Source of the DNA: Talpa occidentalis
Taxonomy: Eukaryota > Chordata > Mammalia > Eulipotyphla > Talpidae
Direction of reading: 5' to 3'
Length of the DNA: 64,000 bases
NCBI RefSeq assembly: GCF_014898055.3
Contig: NW_023601212.1
Span: 32,104,329-32,168,328, forward strand
A model generated the notes under the pieces. That model was given only the letters and a program-made list of their open reading frames with translations, searched no databases and was not told the origin of the DNA. The position numbers were made by a program, and so were the translations under genes. Positions within the stretch are counted from its first letter, which is position 1; each line of letters begins with the position of its first letter. This document shows, in pieces, positions 23,410-58,215 of the stretch.

Positions 23410-25600
23410 CAAACCCCAGCCCTAAAACCTATGTAGTCCTCTAGCCCTGGCACCTCAAAGCCTCTCATGCCCAGAGAGGTTTCCCCTGAGTGCTCTTTCT
23501 TTGCTCCTTTGCCTATTGATGAACACCAAGCTTCTGCCTTCCCTTACTGGCATCTGTGGAGTCCTCTTTCAGTCTTCACCGGAGGGTCTCAAGAATCCCT
23601 CATGGGCCTGGGAGCATGTCCCCTTGGCCCATTCCTTTGGTCTTAGCTGGTAGAGCAGTGGACAGAGGCTGATTTGCTCCGGGCTTATCCACCTGTATTG
23701 TTGGAGCGTGAGACCTGAGGGAACTCTGCGTCCTCTCCTTTGTCCCTTGAACTGTGTCTACCCTCTTTGACTCCCAGAGGTCACCTCTAATGATGGCACG
23801 GCTGCTGTGGAACACACTGTCTTGGGAATGGCTTGTCCCCAACAGAAGATGATAAGCTTCGATTAGTTGGGCACACTTAAATTGGAACTTGGAGGGTGAG
23901 AGGGGGGTGAAGGAGGAGAGGAAAACTCCTTTTCTAGTTCAGAAATGAAATGAATATTCCCAGACAGCTCCCTCTGCTATTCTGGGCATAACTTGTCATG
24001 AGAATTCCTTGTGATGTCTGACACGTCACCAGACCAAAAGACGTCACTGCTGTCTCACTCCCCAACAGAATCATGGAAATCTCTGGTGTTCATCAATCTG
24101 AATTGGTAGAGATAACAATAATATTTAACAAGGTTTCAATGACCCTGCAATGGTCTGATGGGATATAAATCTGGATGACCCCGGGGGCTCTCATCACCCC
24201 CAGTTTTGTTAGCAGAGACTTGGGGTGGGTTTCTCCTTCTCCTGAGTTGATAGGTCCTATCCATGGCCATTCTAAGTGGTCCCTGTCATATCATTCTATC
24301 GACTTTCTCTATGGGATTCTGTTTTCTGGATCGCTGAGTATTATGTCTTTGAATTCAGTGTTCATTCACCTGTTGAAAATAAAAACTTATCTTCTTGATC
24401 ATTTCCACAGTTTGATGTGAAGGAAGATGACTGGATGTGTTGATTTAGCTGACTTGAAATAATAGCCCTATATGCGTGCCAATGAAAATGTCAAAATCTA
24501 AAGTTAACAATCACTTGTTCATGCTTGACACCCCCAAAATGAAAACCTTAAGCAGCAGAGCTTGGCATGATGTGAGTTTATTTGAAAATAAATCCTGCCA
24601 TAAATGGCTTCATACTTTAAAATTGTCTTTATCTTAATATGAATGTTCAGATGCTTCACAGCAATAATATTAGTATATTTTCCACAACAGATGTGCTCTG
24701 TTAAAATGTCCTTTTCTATGACTTCAGTTGATGTAGGTGGGGGTCTTGAACCTGGTAACATGGAGCACCAGCCTCTCCCACTCGCTCTGGGTAAGCTGTT
24801 TAGTTTAGGCAAAGCCTTGGCTTTCCAGATTGAAATGCATGAGTTGGTTTGCCATACTGAGAGCAGTCGCTGTTACAATCATCTTTTCATCTTAGCAAGC
24901 AACTTCAGTCTCCAGAATGGGAAGGTACTGTGCATACTGTTCTGTAAGTAGTTTTTAAAATTTAACACAATGTTGTTGGGACATTCATTTGATCTATGTC
25001 CTTTAGTGATATAGTAGTGTAATCTCTGTACATCTCTGTAATGCATTCCTGCTATTATCATTCACCACCCACAAGAGCTTCAAGTGCTTGTTGAAGTGTG
25101 AATTTGAACATCTCTCTGTTCTGGATCTTCACTGGTTGCCCTTTTCTCAGGGTCAAGTCTAAATGCCAAGCACAGCCTGAGCACTCTGCTTCTGCTGCCT
25201 CAGCTGCCAAACACCACCTTCTGTGTTGTGCTTTAGCAATTGCCAGAACCTATGGTTCTTTGCTTCTGGCAATTTTTTTTTCTTTTGCTCTTCTTGTTAT
25301 GGCTTCCATGTTCTTGCACATTTATAGTCCTAGCAAATCTCTCTCTCCTTAAGAGCCTGTTGAGGGGAGCAAGCCCTTTTGTAAAGCCTTGAGCACGGCT
25401 CTCTGTGCAGCACTTGACCTATGGCACCTACACTTAACCTTCTCTTTACATGCTCATCACCTCCTCCAGGCTGACACTGGCTGAGGACTGAAAACGTATC
25501 AGTGCTATTTGGATCTGCAGAGGTGAGTGCATGGTATCACCCAAGACACACACACACACATTTTTAAACAAATAAAAAATGATTTAAACAGATTTATTTT
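23410..25600. other. Spacer without recognised feature
   Basis: Unique sequence up to the twin-primed L1. A short CACACACA run at 25550-25559 is the only simple repeat. No coding exon could be supported. Confidence 0.4.
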
Positions 25601-25616
25601 CCACCCATAGAATTTA

Positions 25617-26600
25617 TTTTTTTTATTTTTTTTTAATTAATAAATTTTATTTTTATATTCCCCATACAATTGCAATCCCCCCATTCTGACCCCAATCCCT
25701 CCCCTCCCGCCCCCCACCCCCCAAAAAGTGTCTCTGGTTCATAGTTTTTGTTAATTTTGATTTTCACTTTCTTATAGTTATTCATTTTCCTGGTCCCTTA
25801 TTTAAGTTTTCTAGATCCCTGCTATGAGTGAGACCATCCGGTATTTTCCTTTTTCTTTTTGGCTTATTTCACTGAGCATGATCCCTTCCAGCGTCATCCA
25901 TGTTGCTGCAAATTGCATGTGTTTATCTTTTTTGAATGCTGAGTAATATTCCATGGTATATATGTACCACATCTTCTTGATCCAGTCATCTATTTTTGGG
26001 CATTTGGGCTGTTTCCAAAGCTTAGCTATTGTAAACAGTGCTGCTATAAACATAGGGGTGCAGGTGTTCTTTGGAATTGATGTTTCTGTGTTCTTTGGGT
26101 AAATACCTAGGAGTGGAAAGATCAACAGCTGGGACTACATCAAATTAAAGAGCTTCTGCACAGCAAAAGAGACAATAACAAAAACAAAGAGAAACCCCAC
26201 CAACTGGGAGAAAATTTTTGCACCAACACTAATGATAAAGGACTGATCACAAAAATCTGCAAAGAGCAAATGAGACTCAACAACAACAAAGAAAATAATC
26301 CAGTCAAAAAATGGACAGAGGAACTAAAAAGAAACTTCTCTGAAGAGGAAATGCGAATGGCCAACAGGCATATGAAAAAATGTTCAACATCACTTGCAAT
26401 CAGGGAAATGCAAATCAAAACTACCATGAGATACCATCTTACACCAGTGAGAATGGCACATATTAAAAAAACTAGCAACAACAAATGTTGGCGAGGTTGT
26501 GGAGAAAAAGGAACTCTTCTGCACTGTTGGTGGGAGTGCAAACTGGTCCAACCACTATGGAGAGCTGTGTGGAGATTTCTGGACCTACTAAACATAGAGC
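25617..26600 (-). mobile_element. Young L1, 5'-inverted by twin priming
   Basis: From 26118 down to 25617 the minus strand reads the L1 ORF2 C-terminus, 3' UTR and poly-A. From 26119 to 26602 the plus strand reads the preceding ORF2 segment ([16 protein letters not shown] ... FLDLLNIEL). The two parts abut in the parent L1 with only about 15 nt lost. CCACCCATAGAATTTA occurs at 25601-25616 and 26603-26618 as a perfect 16-bp target duplication, extendable to 18 bp by TT. Confidence 0.92.
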
Positions 26601-26619
26601 TTCCACCCATAGAATTTAG

Positions 26620-27560
26620 ACGAGAGAATTTATCCCTATAAGTTTTAAGACTCGGCAGAAGGGAGAGATTGCGCTTTATTATTCCTGGACTTTGACTGTG
26701 TAGGGAAACCCTCCTTCTGGGGGGCTAACGAATTCACTAGGTGGTCTGCCAATGTGCTCGTAATGAACTTCAGCATCAGCACCTGACTTCTCCATGGTTA
26801 GCGAAGCCCCTCTGAGAAGGGAATTGTAAAGTGTGTGATGTCGTCTTGTGAATAATGCAATCTGCAGTGAATTTGTCCTCCATAATCACTTTAAGACCAC
26901 TTTAAAAACATTATCCTAATGGACCAATTAATGTTTATTTAGTTGTGCTTTTTTGATAGGCCTCTCCTACCCACATTTTTAATGTAACAACTTTAGATAA
27001 AGCAATCAGTTGCCTTGAGAATTGTTACTTCTCATTATAAAAGGCAAAAGAACATTTAATCAAAACTAATGAAAAAAATGTTTAAATATGCATTTGCTCG
27101 CTCATAAAAATTCACCTTTCTATTCATGTCAAAAACAAAAAAATGGCCAGACTAGTACATATGAGGAGACTTCAGGGAGTTTTTATTTTAATGGAAATCC
27201 ATAATATGAAATTATTGGAAAAATGCAAAGTAAAATCATAGCTCAAAATGTGAAGTAAAACAACAAGATGATAGGACATAGTTGCATCTCAAAGTATTGG
27301 CCTTCTGGTTATGAGAGAGGAACACATCGGTGTGACAGTGATCTTGGAGACAGTATCTTTAAACAATTTGTAAATCAGATTTTTTGTTTAACATAATTTA
27401 AGAATTCTAGAACATGGTGGTTCAAGTCAGTGATAGTTACAGCATGTTTTTTTTTTAGAAATGGTAATAAGAAAATAATGTTTAATTATGTTGTCCTGAT
27501 AAGTCTCGTATTCTCCCCCTAATAAGTGTGCCATGGCTGACTTACATTAAATAAATCTAG
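26620..27560. other. AT-rich spacer without recognised feature
   Basis: AT-rich unique sequence between the twin-primed L1 and a plus-strand SINE. Nothing recognised. Confidence 0.4.
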
Positions 27561-27566
27561 TTCTGG

Positions 27567-27828
27567 GCTTCCCTGATGGCAAAAAGGGTTAAGTCTCAGT
27601 ACCATGAAGGTATCTTCATCACGAGTTTGACCCTGGCCAGGGAGCTAACCCACATGGCGCAGCAGACCTCTCTTGTGTCACCCTCTGCTTCCCTCAGCAG
27701 TGTATTTCAGTCACTCCTCCTGTTCTGCTCCCTACTCCATCTCTGGTGAATCCTCTCACTCCCATCCCTGTGCCTCTGGCCTGCACCCCAGCTCTTGTAT
27801 GCATAAATAAATAAAATAAATCTTAAAA
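27567..27828 (+). mobile_element. tRNA-headed SINE, plus strand
   Basis: Plus copy starting GGGCTTCCCTGATGGC. Body and AAATAAATCTT tail are present. Target duplication not clear, so an older copy. Confidence 0.85.
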
Positions 27829-27829
27829 A

Positions 27830-28395
27830 AGTAAACCTTGTTCAAATTAAGTACGATAGCCAAATGGCTTATTTGATGCCCAGTCACCAAAGAAAAAATT
27901 CAAAAATTCACTGTATTAAACATATTACAAGGTTCATACAGAAATAAAGGGCTAATTCTATGCAGGGTTTATCCCAAGTGTTCACAGGAGTTATCTTCAT
28001 ATATCTACACCGAAGGTTTTATCCACTAGTCTCCTCTGGTAGCTCCAAAATATTCAGAATATGAACTTCTACAATGGAATTATGACTTGAAAGTGAAGGT
28101 CTCAATGCTGGGGGAGCAAAGGAAAAAGTCACCTATTAGAACAAGTCGGTATGGTAATAACATTTCTTATTTAAGAACTTTTCCTTATAGATAAATTATC
28201 TACTACTCTCCTGCTCCTCAAATGGAAAATCAATGATCATTGTTTCTCCTTGTAGAGATTTGATGCTTTTGTCATTTATCATCCTAGATAAATTAGTCTG
28301 ATTGCTTAGTCCTAAAGCAAAAGAGTCAGACAAATGAACACAAGTCGGATACCAAAATAGGCTTGCTGGATACGTCACAACTTGGATTTATAGCT
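27830..28395. other. Spacer without recognised feature
   Basis: Unique sequence between a SINE and the 3' end of the PRPS-type pseudogene. No poly-A remnant of the pseudogene is obvious. Confidence 0.4.
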
Positions 28396-28397
28396 GC

Positions 28398-29153
28398 TAA
28401 ACAGGGATGACAAGGAATCACTCTTTGTCTTCCACTCACCTCTGTAGAAATCATCAAGATGTCAGTAACCCAAATGGAGCAGTCTTCCTTTTGTCTGCTT
28501 CCAAGTTGAAGGCCCAGAGAAGATCAGTTGGGTACAAAGCTCCCCAAGAGAGTGGTGAATGGTGTCCGGTGTGTCCACCACGTGGGCTCCATGGATGGTC
28601 ACGCAGTCCCTCCCATTGCCCACCATCAGTCTACCTTTCACCTTCATCCTCCCTATGGATCAACAAAAATCCCACGTGATTCGTCTGCCATTCAGGTGGA
28701 CCTTTGGGCTCTTCTATATGAGAAAAAACTACGTGCAGTTGCTTCACATCATCACATTCTCACAAATCCACCTCAGCACCCAGGCTCTGCTTACAGCATG
28801 GCTACAGGGGTGGCAAAGGACCCCAGTATCTGAGGGTACGCAGGTCCATGGTGACAACATGATCTACCCCAGCCACCAGGAGTGTGTTGGCCACAAGTGT
28901 CATGAAGTTAGAGCTCCAGACCTGTCCTTTTTATCTTGTTGGGTGTCTGAAAGACATGGGATCACTGAGCCCACCTAGGGTGACAATGCAATCTTGCAGG
29001 TTGTGGCTCATTTCTCTGCAGTCACTCTGGGTGACAGACATCCACCCCTCTCATACTCTTAGCAGTCTCAACTCTGGTCTCCTGCTTGCTGGGGTCCCCT
29101 CCCAGAGCCCGGTCCCAGCTGTGCTGAAGGGCACTGGAGGGGCATCAAGGCAT
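28398..29153 (-). pseudogene. PRPS-type ribose-phosphate pyrophosphokinase processed pseudogene
   Basis: Read on the minus strand, this is an intronless, decayed copy of a PRPP synthetase cDNA. In order it resembles the start codon region, FSNQETCVEIGESVRGEDV (here degenerate), CFPYARQDKKDK, LVANxLxVAGxDHxxTMDL, YAEPxVLxWIxEN, a region aligned with [20 protein letters not shown] (here RLMVGNGRDCVTIHGAHVVD), IFSGP and a degenerate C-terminus. It is about 755 nt against 957 nt for PRPS1, so several deletions are present. Stop codons and frameshifts interrupt it, for example TAG/TGA after the MDL region. No poly-A tract is clear. Parent PRPS1 or PRPS2 cannot be separated by eye. Confidence 0.8.
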
Positions 29154-29929
29154 AACATTCAGGTGGTTGTGTTGGGGGTTGAATATTATAAGTTGAAATC
29201 AAGCCTACAATTCACAATAGAATATGAGAGAAAAGGATGGTTGTTGAACTAAGCAAGTGCCCTTGAAAACACAAAGCACTGCATTGGTGTTTCCCTTGTT
29301 ACAAAAATAAAAGAGAAGGGTCTGGGAATGTGTCAGTTCTCATTAAGGCAGAGAGAACAAAGGGCATTAGCTCCTTTTGCGTACTGCCTACATTAATTAT
29401 GGATATTTTCTGTATCTGTGGCTATAAAATGGATTTTCCAGCTTATTTATTTACCAAGAAGGGCAAGAAGCTCTCCTGTGTTGATTGCATTTAATTTTGA
29501 AGACTGATATTTTTTCTTCTCTGAGGTGTCATCTTTAAATTTCTGAACTTGAAATTTGGTTAAACCTGGTAATTGTGGGAAAGTGTACACACTCTTAGGG
29601 GGCGACATTTGTTACCCAAGATTGTATTGAGTATGTTTATTAGAAGAGACTGATTTGTCTTGTCTGAGCATTTACTGCCCTTCCACTCTAGAACGATAGT
29701 GTCATAATGAGGCTGTTAATTATGCCCTGCCACTCCACCATTCTGTAAGTGAACACTTCACTTGCCATAAGACAGAAAGCCCCTTTGTTTGGATGTTCTC
29801 CCCATGGGATCCACTGCCTGATTTTAGCAAATTAATTTTTGAATGCAGAGAGGAGCTTGCTTATCTACATCCCCATCATAGTGGGAAAGAGATAAACAAC
29901 AAAAGAAGTGAGCAGACAAGGAAATAAAT

Positions 29930-30240
29930 ACAATAATTAAACATTCTAATGGTGCTATTAAGAAAATAAAAGATGGGCCATCGGTAATATAATTGAAAGG
30001 GCCAGGTACCTATTTAGATTTAGGATGGTCAGAGAAGTCACCTTGAGGAGGTGACATTGAATGGTTAAGGATGAAGAGAAGTCCGTCATGAAGGAGGAGG
30101 TGAGGGGGAGCCATCCCAACACTAGTAACAGCATGTTCAAAGGTCTAGGATAAGAGAGAACTTGGGAGCTTGAGGAAGTGAACAAAGGCTGTGGGGCTGT
30201 GGGGCTGCGGCAGTGAGTGCCCAGGTAGAAGGGACACAAC
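29930..30240 (+). repeat. L2 relic
   Basis: L2-like GAAGTCACCTTGAGGAGGTG, ACATTGAATGGTTAAGGATG, AACAGCATGTTCAAAGGTCT in the intergenic spacer. Confidence 0.5.
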
Positions 30241-30244
30241 TGGC

Positions 30245-31060
30245 TGTAAGCTCTGTATTAGTTATCTATCATGTGATGAATTGTCCCAATTTGTTGTGAG
30301 ACAGTATATTTATGACTAAGATAATGTACATTTGTTCTTTCAAATGGAAGAGGAAAAACAAAGACTTCAAAGAGAAAAGATCAGATTTCCCTTCTTCATC
30401 AGGAATTCAAATCTAGCATGTAACCAGAGTGGGTTCATTGCGTTTCTCCTGCTGGTCGAAGCCAATCATTCTGTGTTTCTCATCTCAATAAATGTCACGC
30501 CCATCTGCCCACTTCACAGAAGCCTGGAGCATGGTGGTCATCCCAGACTCCTGTCTGTACTACATCATCCAGTCAATAGCCAAGAGATATCAATTATACC
30601 TCACATTTTCTGGAATCTAATCCCTCCTCTTGCTGAGTATCACCACCATAAGAACAACTCTGGCCCTTGTCCTCACAGCACCACCAGGTCTACTGGGATG
30701 GTGTACTGTTTCCCACTGACTCCCTTGACTCTTGTAGTCAAGTAATCACTATAAAATTAAAATCTGACTTGGTTTCTGCTTGAAATCTCTGGAACAGACC
30801 CAAGATGCTTAGCATGGCATCCACAGCCCAATCCTATTTCCTGCTACTTTATAACCAAAGAATTCCAAACTATTTCTCACACATACCATGGAGATACTTT
30901 TCAAGCTATTTCCACGGACAGCAATAGGGCACTTCTCACTTTGCATTGTTTGACAATTCTCAGCCATTTACTAACATTCAGTTTGGGGATAGCATACCTC
31001 CAGGGCAGCCTCCTGTGTCCCTGGCCTGGGCATCCATTGCACCCTCTGGAATCTTTATTC
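30245..31060. other. Spacer without recognised feature
   Basis: Unique sequence between the L2 relic and duplication copy A. The 137-codon frame at 30332-30745 has no family resemblance. Confidence 0.35.
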
Positions 31061-31063
31061 TAA

Positions 31064-31285
31064 CTCTGCTGCTGGTTCTTAGTCACAGCTCTGCTATGGG
31101 TCCTGAATTCCAGACTTGGGAGGAAATAGGGTGTGGGTGCCCACAAAGTGCTCCAGCTGCCAGGTAGCAGGGTCCTTCCATAACCTAGCGGTTTGGGTGT
31201 TCGTGCATATCACTACGCCCCTTACCTTTCTGACACCAGTTCCCAGGACGCTTCCCCCTATGCCCAACCCACTCCAGGGCCTGGC
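31064..31285 (+). repeat. 222-bp direct duplication upstream of GLB1L3, copy A
   Basis: Matches 32042-32264 from CTCTGCTGCTGG to GGGCCTGGC, by eye about 75-80% identical with few gaps. Shared blocks include TCTTAGTCACAGCTCTGCT and TTCCAGACTTGG. Function unknown. Confidence 0.8.
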
Positions 31286-31289
31286 AGTC

Positions 31290-32040
31290 ACTGAGGCTCC
31301 ACCCTTTCATTAGTCTGAGGGTGCTGTCTGGAACCCAAGGTCCACTTACTAAGAAATGTTGCTCAATTTGTGGAATGAGACGTTCCTGTTCTGATTACAT
31401 GACCTAGGCTAGTTGTTCTCTTTTCCTCCCACTCACCACTGCCTTTCTCTCTCAGCTGGCTGTGGCTTGCAGTTTAGGAGGCTCAAGGTCAGGGTGATAA
31501 CCCAAGACCCTCCCACCTTGCTTGCATCCACTGAAAGACTTCCATGCGCACACAGGCAGCTGGGACACCCCAGTGTGTGAGTGGCTCTGTCCCCTGCCTC
31601 CCAACACGGTCACCCGGTTGTGTTGGTGGCTCACAGGTGGCCCCTGCCCCCACGTCCTGCTGGGGCAAATCCAGGGCTGTGGAGAAGCGGCCAGAGTGGC
31701 ACGGGATCTGCGTCTCTGCCTTGCGGCGATGGCCTTGTCGCTGCCCTTCAGGTGACCATCAAGCTGTCCCCTGTCCGCAGCCCATCCTGCCCTTCCAGGA
31801 ATGGGCTTCCCTGAACCCCATCCCTTTTCCTGATCCCTCCCTGTGCCCCACTCCCTACAAGGGCCCTTCATAGGAGCCCTGAGACTTCCCTCTGTGTTCT
31901 GTGGGTTAGTCAAGCACCCACGGCATTTATTTGGCTGGGCCCTGGGACAACTGAGACAAGGGACCTTTGGACTGGAACACTCCCCTCCCTCCACATCTGC
32001 AGTCTCCCCTCACCAACTCCCCTTTCAAGTCTCTCCTCCA
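31290..32040. other. GC-rich segment between the two 5' duplication copies
   Basis: Moderately GC-rich with few CpGs. Long frames on both strands (109 and 180 codons) are low-complexity Pro/Gly/Ser readings with no family match. Could hold 5' regulatory sequence for GLB1L3. Confidence 0.3.
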
Positions 32041-32041
32041 G

Positions 32042-32264
32042 CTCTGCTGCTGGCTCTTAGTCACAGCTCTGCTGAGGGGCCTGCATTCCAGACTTGGAAG
32101 GAAAAAGGATGTGCTTGCCAACAAGGTGTTCTGGCTGCCTGGTAGTGGGGTCCTTCCTAAACCCAGTGGATTGGGTATTTAGCCCTATCATTAGGCCCCT
32201 TACCTCTCTGACATCTGTTCCCAGGACCACTTCCCCAAGGCTCAACCCTCTCCTGGGCCTGGCT
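32042..32264 (+). repeat. 222-bp direct duplication upstream of GLB1L3, copy B
   Basis: Second copy, 978 bp downstream of copy A and ending 136 bp before the upstream GLB1L3 ATG. It probably overlaps the GLB1L3 5' UTR or core promoter. The core promoter itself shows no CpG island and no clear TATA box. Confidence 0.8.
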
Positions 32265-32399
32265 GTAAGCACCTAGGAATTAAAGTCCATCCCCAATATT
32301 CTGTCCTGACCCAAGTGGACTGGTAGTGCTGCAACCTCAATGGACCCGGGTAAAGGCCAGCTTTCCTGTGTGTGAGGTCAGCCCCAGAACCTGCCCACC

Positions 32400-55021
<22,622 letters not shown>

Positions 55022-55135
55022 CACATATCTTGGATTGTTGTAGTTCATCTACAAGCAGTTTCTCCAGAGGAAGATTTATGCCAAGAATATAAAACATAGG
55101 GCTACCTACAATAGCAAAAAATGTGAAAATAACCT

Positions 55136-55141
55136 AATAAA
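55136..55141 (+). terminator. GLB1L3 polyadenylation signal
   Basis: AATAAA 115 nt after the stop codon. It implies a short 3' UTR of about 130 nt. Another AATAAA-rich stretch lies near 55298-55312 and could be a distal alternative. Confidence 0.6.
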
Positions 55142-55403
55142 ACAATAAGAATTAATGACTATAATAACATATCCATCTGATGGCTATTTTTAGACTTGAA
55201 AAAAACTTCAAAATCATTAATGACTGACCTACATAGTTAAATGCTTAATCCTTAATAGATTCTTAATCTCTGATCAAATGTGCCTTTAGACAAATATAAA
55301 TAAAATAAAAACAAATTTTATTTCTGTCTCTCCATACTCATATGGGAGGAAGGGAGGGGTTTCTAACCTTAGAGAGATTATACTCAATATATGGTGACTG
55401 GCA

Positions 55404-55408
<5 letters not shown>

Positions 55409-55485
<77 letters not shown>
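55409..55485. repeat. (TG)n microsatellite
   Basis: About 38 TG units with one CA interruption near 55438, 390 bp 3' of the GLB1L3 stop. Confidence 0.95.
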
Positions 55486-55486
<1 letters not shown>

Positions 55487-55842
55487 GATGGGGGAAAGCA
55501 GGGCAGTGAACAATGTCTTCAGGCATTTCCCTGCAGCCTAGTGTCTCCAAGGTGACTTGGGGGATCACATCCAGAGAGGGAGTAGTAATTTTGTGGTTTG
55601 CTTCTGACATGTATGATAGAAAACAGGTACTCCTCTGGCATGGAGTACCTGTGCCTTTTTATTCTTTGATTATCTGGGTGTAGTCAAAGCACTTACTTCA
55701 AGTGGACAGATATTAGTGAGATAAGCCACACATGGATGAATAACATAACCATTCTCAAATGACATGATTAGAAATCGATGACATTCTTATAATCAAAATA
55801 AATCACTTGGCCTAAATTCAAACCTTTGCATTATAACAAAAG

Positions 55843-56051
55843 TTTTTACCTTGTTTAGATATACTTTATAGGAGATTAAAGAAATTTAGCAAACAACCTG
55901 GTGTCCAAAGGGATAAAGGAGTCTTTCTACTTGGGATGAAGACAAAGGAGTCAGAATATCTTCTCTCTCACTAATCTGAATTGTTGATCCCCTAAGGGAG
56001 AATTTGATTACATACCTATATGGTTCCTACATAAAACTATTCTCTGGGGCT
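55843..56051 (+). repeat. 209-bp direct duplication 3' of GLB1L3, copy A
   Basis: Matches 56702-56910 along its whole length without gaps, by eye 85-90% identical. Shared blocks include TTACCTTGTTTAGATATACT and AGGAGATTAAAGAAATTTAG. Not recognised as a known repeat. Confidence 0.85.
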
Positions 56052-56701
56052 ACAGAGTCAACCATGAAATTTGTGGAGAAACTGGAAACCAAGGGAGAAA
56101 AACTAAAATAATCATGAAGATTATAAATGTGTATTACATTTCAGATGTAACATGCACATCATTTAAAAACTTAACAACTACCATGCCACATACCCATTTT
56201 ACAGATGGAAAAGACAAAGCTCAAAAAGGTGCTTGACTACGTCTTTTGGTTTGCTACTCTTCTTTCGTTATTATGCCCCAGTTCCATACATATAGCAGTC
56301 TTTCCTAAAGATGAATGAAACCACATGATCCAGAAGATGTAATACTTTCTGTGAGCTTAGAGAAAAACGCTCACTAAAACGATATTTAAAGAAAAACAGC
56401 AATAAAAAGGAAACAAAAATAAATTTTTCAGACAAAGTCCCAGAGAAGTTATCATCCACAAACTAAAGGGAATTCTGAGACAGCCCTTTCTCAACTAGGG
56501 TACCACAGCAATCAGTTTCTTATCATATCATTCCAGATGCATATGAGGGCAGTCAATTCATTACAAACCATGGATCTCTTGGAGCACTAAGAGATTTAAG
56601 TCTCTTAGGGAAGCACATTTTAGAAAGGATAATCTAAAGAAGGTACTGCCAACAGAAAGAAAACTATTCCAGAGGGAACACCTGAGATTCAAGAACGAAC
56701 A

Positions 56702-56910
56702 TTTTTACCTTGTTTAGATATACTTCCTAGGAGATTAAAGAAATTTAGCAAACAATCTGGTGTCCAGAGGGACAAAGGAGTCTTTCTGTTTGGCATGAAG
56801 ACAAAGGCATCAGATTATTTCCTCTCTCACTGATCTGAATTGTTGACCCCCTAAGAGAGAATTCTATCACATACGTAGATGGTTCCTAAATAAAATTTAT
56901 CTCTGGGGCT
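56702..56910 (+). repeat. 209-bp direct duplication 3' of GLB1L3, copy B
   Basis: Second copy, 859 bp downstream. Flanks of the two copies are unrelated, so only this 209-bp block was copied or a repeat inserted twice. Confidence 0.85.
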
Positions 56911-56999
56911 GGAAAAAGGATGTTGACAAATATGTGAATACATGTGAACAGACATTAGTTCAATAAAAGCAGTATTAAAGGCTAATCTGAGGATAAAAT

Positions 57000-57480
57000 C
57001 AGGGCAGAATATAAGACTAAGAGAAATTGTCAAAGTGAGATGGATATAATAGCAGAAAAAGTATTGTAAGGTTTCTGTGATGTTTAGCGATTGACTATAT
57101 GTTGGTAACTTTGCATGTCAGTAAATTTAGCTTAACTGTTAAAAGAATGTTGTAGTAAAACAAACTGCGTAGTCAATAGGGAAAAAAATTGAAAAACTCA
57201 AACTAATAAAAGGTAAAAAGATAAAGGTAGAAGATAAAGTAGTAATAAGAAAATATGTAATAAGAAAAATAAGTATGAGTGGAAAGCAGATATTTAGACA
57301 GCAGAAATAAATCAGCAAAGTAAATTTCATAAAGGAAATAAACTTTCTAATTAAAAGTTAAAAGTTGCCAGACATAATTAAAAAATCTAAAGGAGATAAA
57401 TCTGTGTTATAAGAGCACAAAATCATTGTCAAAAGATAAGAAACATACAATGAAAATTCTTACCAAAGAAGCCTGGAGTA
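57000..57480. other. AT-rich spacer without recognised feature
   Basis: Strongly A-rich plus strand between the second duplication copy and the SINE pair. Nothing recognised. Confidence 0.4.
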
Positions 57481-57569
57481 ATATGAATATGAGAAGAAGA
57501 TTTTTTTTTCCTTTTTTTTTCCAATTTTTTTTTTAGGACTTTTTTTTTTAATAGAGGCATGTTATTTAT

Positions 57570-57848
57570 TTATTTATTTGTTTGTTTGTTTGTTTTGTTT
57601 ATACATGCACTGGGTACAGTCAGAAGCGCGGGAGGGTGAGAGAATTCACCAGAGCCAGAGTGGGGAGCAGAGCAGGCAGAAGGACCGAAGTACACTGCTG
57701 AGGGGAGCAGCGGGCGGCAGGAGAGGTCTGCGCGCCATGTGGGACCCTCCTCTGGTGGCCGGGGAGCAGCCGGGGATCAAACTGGCGCCGCAGAGGCTGC
57801 CGGCAGCTTCGCTACCCAGCGCTCAACCGCTGCGCCACTGGGAAGGCC
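57570..57848 (-). mobile_element. tRNA-headed SINE
   Basis: Young minus copy with an expanded (TTTA)(TTTG) tail complement. Head at CGCCACTGGGAAGGCCC. It abuts a second copy at its right. Confidence 0.88.
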
Positions 57849-57854
57849 CTCCTT

Positions 57855-58086
57855 TTTTTTTTTTTTAAAGATTTATTTATTTATTTATACAAGCACTGGG
57901 TACAGTCAGAAGTGCAGGAGGGTGAGAGAATTCACCAGAGCCAGAGTGGGGAGCAGAACAGGCAGACAGACGGAGGACACTTCTAAGGGGAGCAGTGGGA
58001 CCCTCGCCCCGTGGCCGGGGATCGAACCGGCGCTGCAGAGGTTGCGGGCAGCTTCACAGCCCAGTGTGCCACCAGGGGGAGATCCT
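57855..58086 (-). mobile_element. tRNA-headed SINE, adjacent copy
   Basis: Minus copy directly next to the preceding one. A GAGAAGATTT repeat before the pair (about 57491) and after it (58086) suggests the pair shares an outer target site. Confidence 0.87.
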
Positions 58087-58215
58087 GAGAAGATTTAATG
58101 ATAAAAGGTGTTACCAGATAAATGTTACTAATAGCACTCAAACATCAATTCTTGAGAAAGTTGTAATTCCAGAGTTGTATTTTCCTGAAAACTTAACCTC
58201 CAAGTATATAAAGCA

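Noticed and set aside
28462..28647. Intact-looking 61-codon minus-strand protein
   Set aside because: It is the best preserved part of the PRPS-type pseudogene. Upstream stops and deletions show it is not a functional gene.
31452..31994. 180-codon minus-strand frame upstream of GLB1L3
   Set aside because: Low-complexity GC-rich sequence, stops rare by composition; overlapping frames on both strands; no recognisable motif or splice context.
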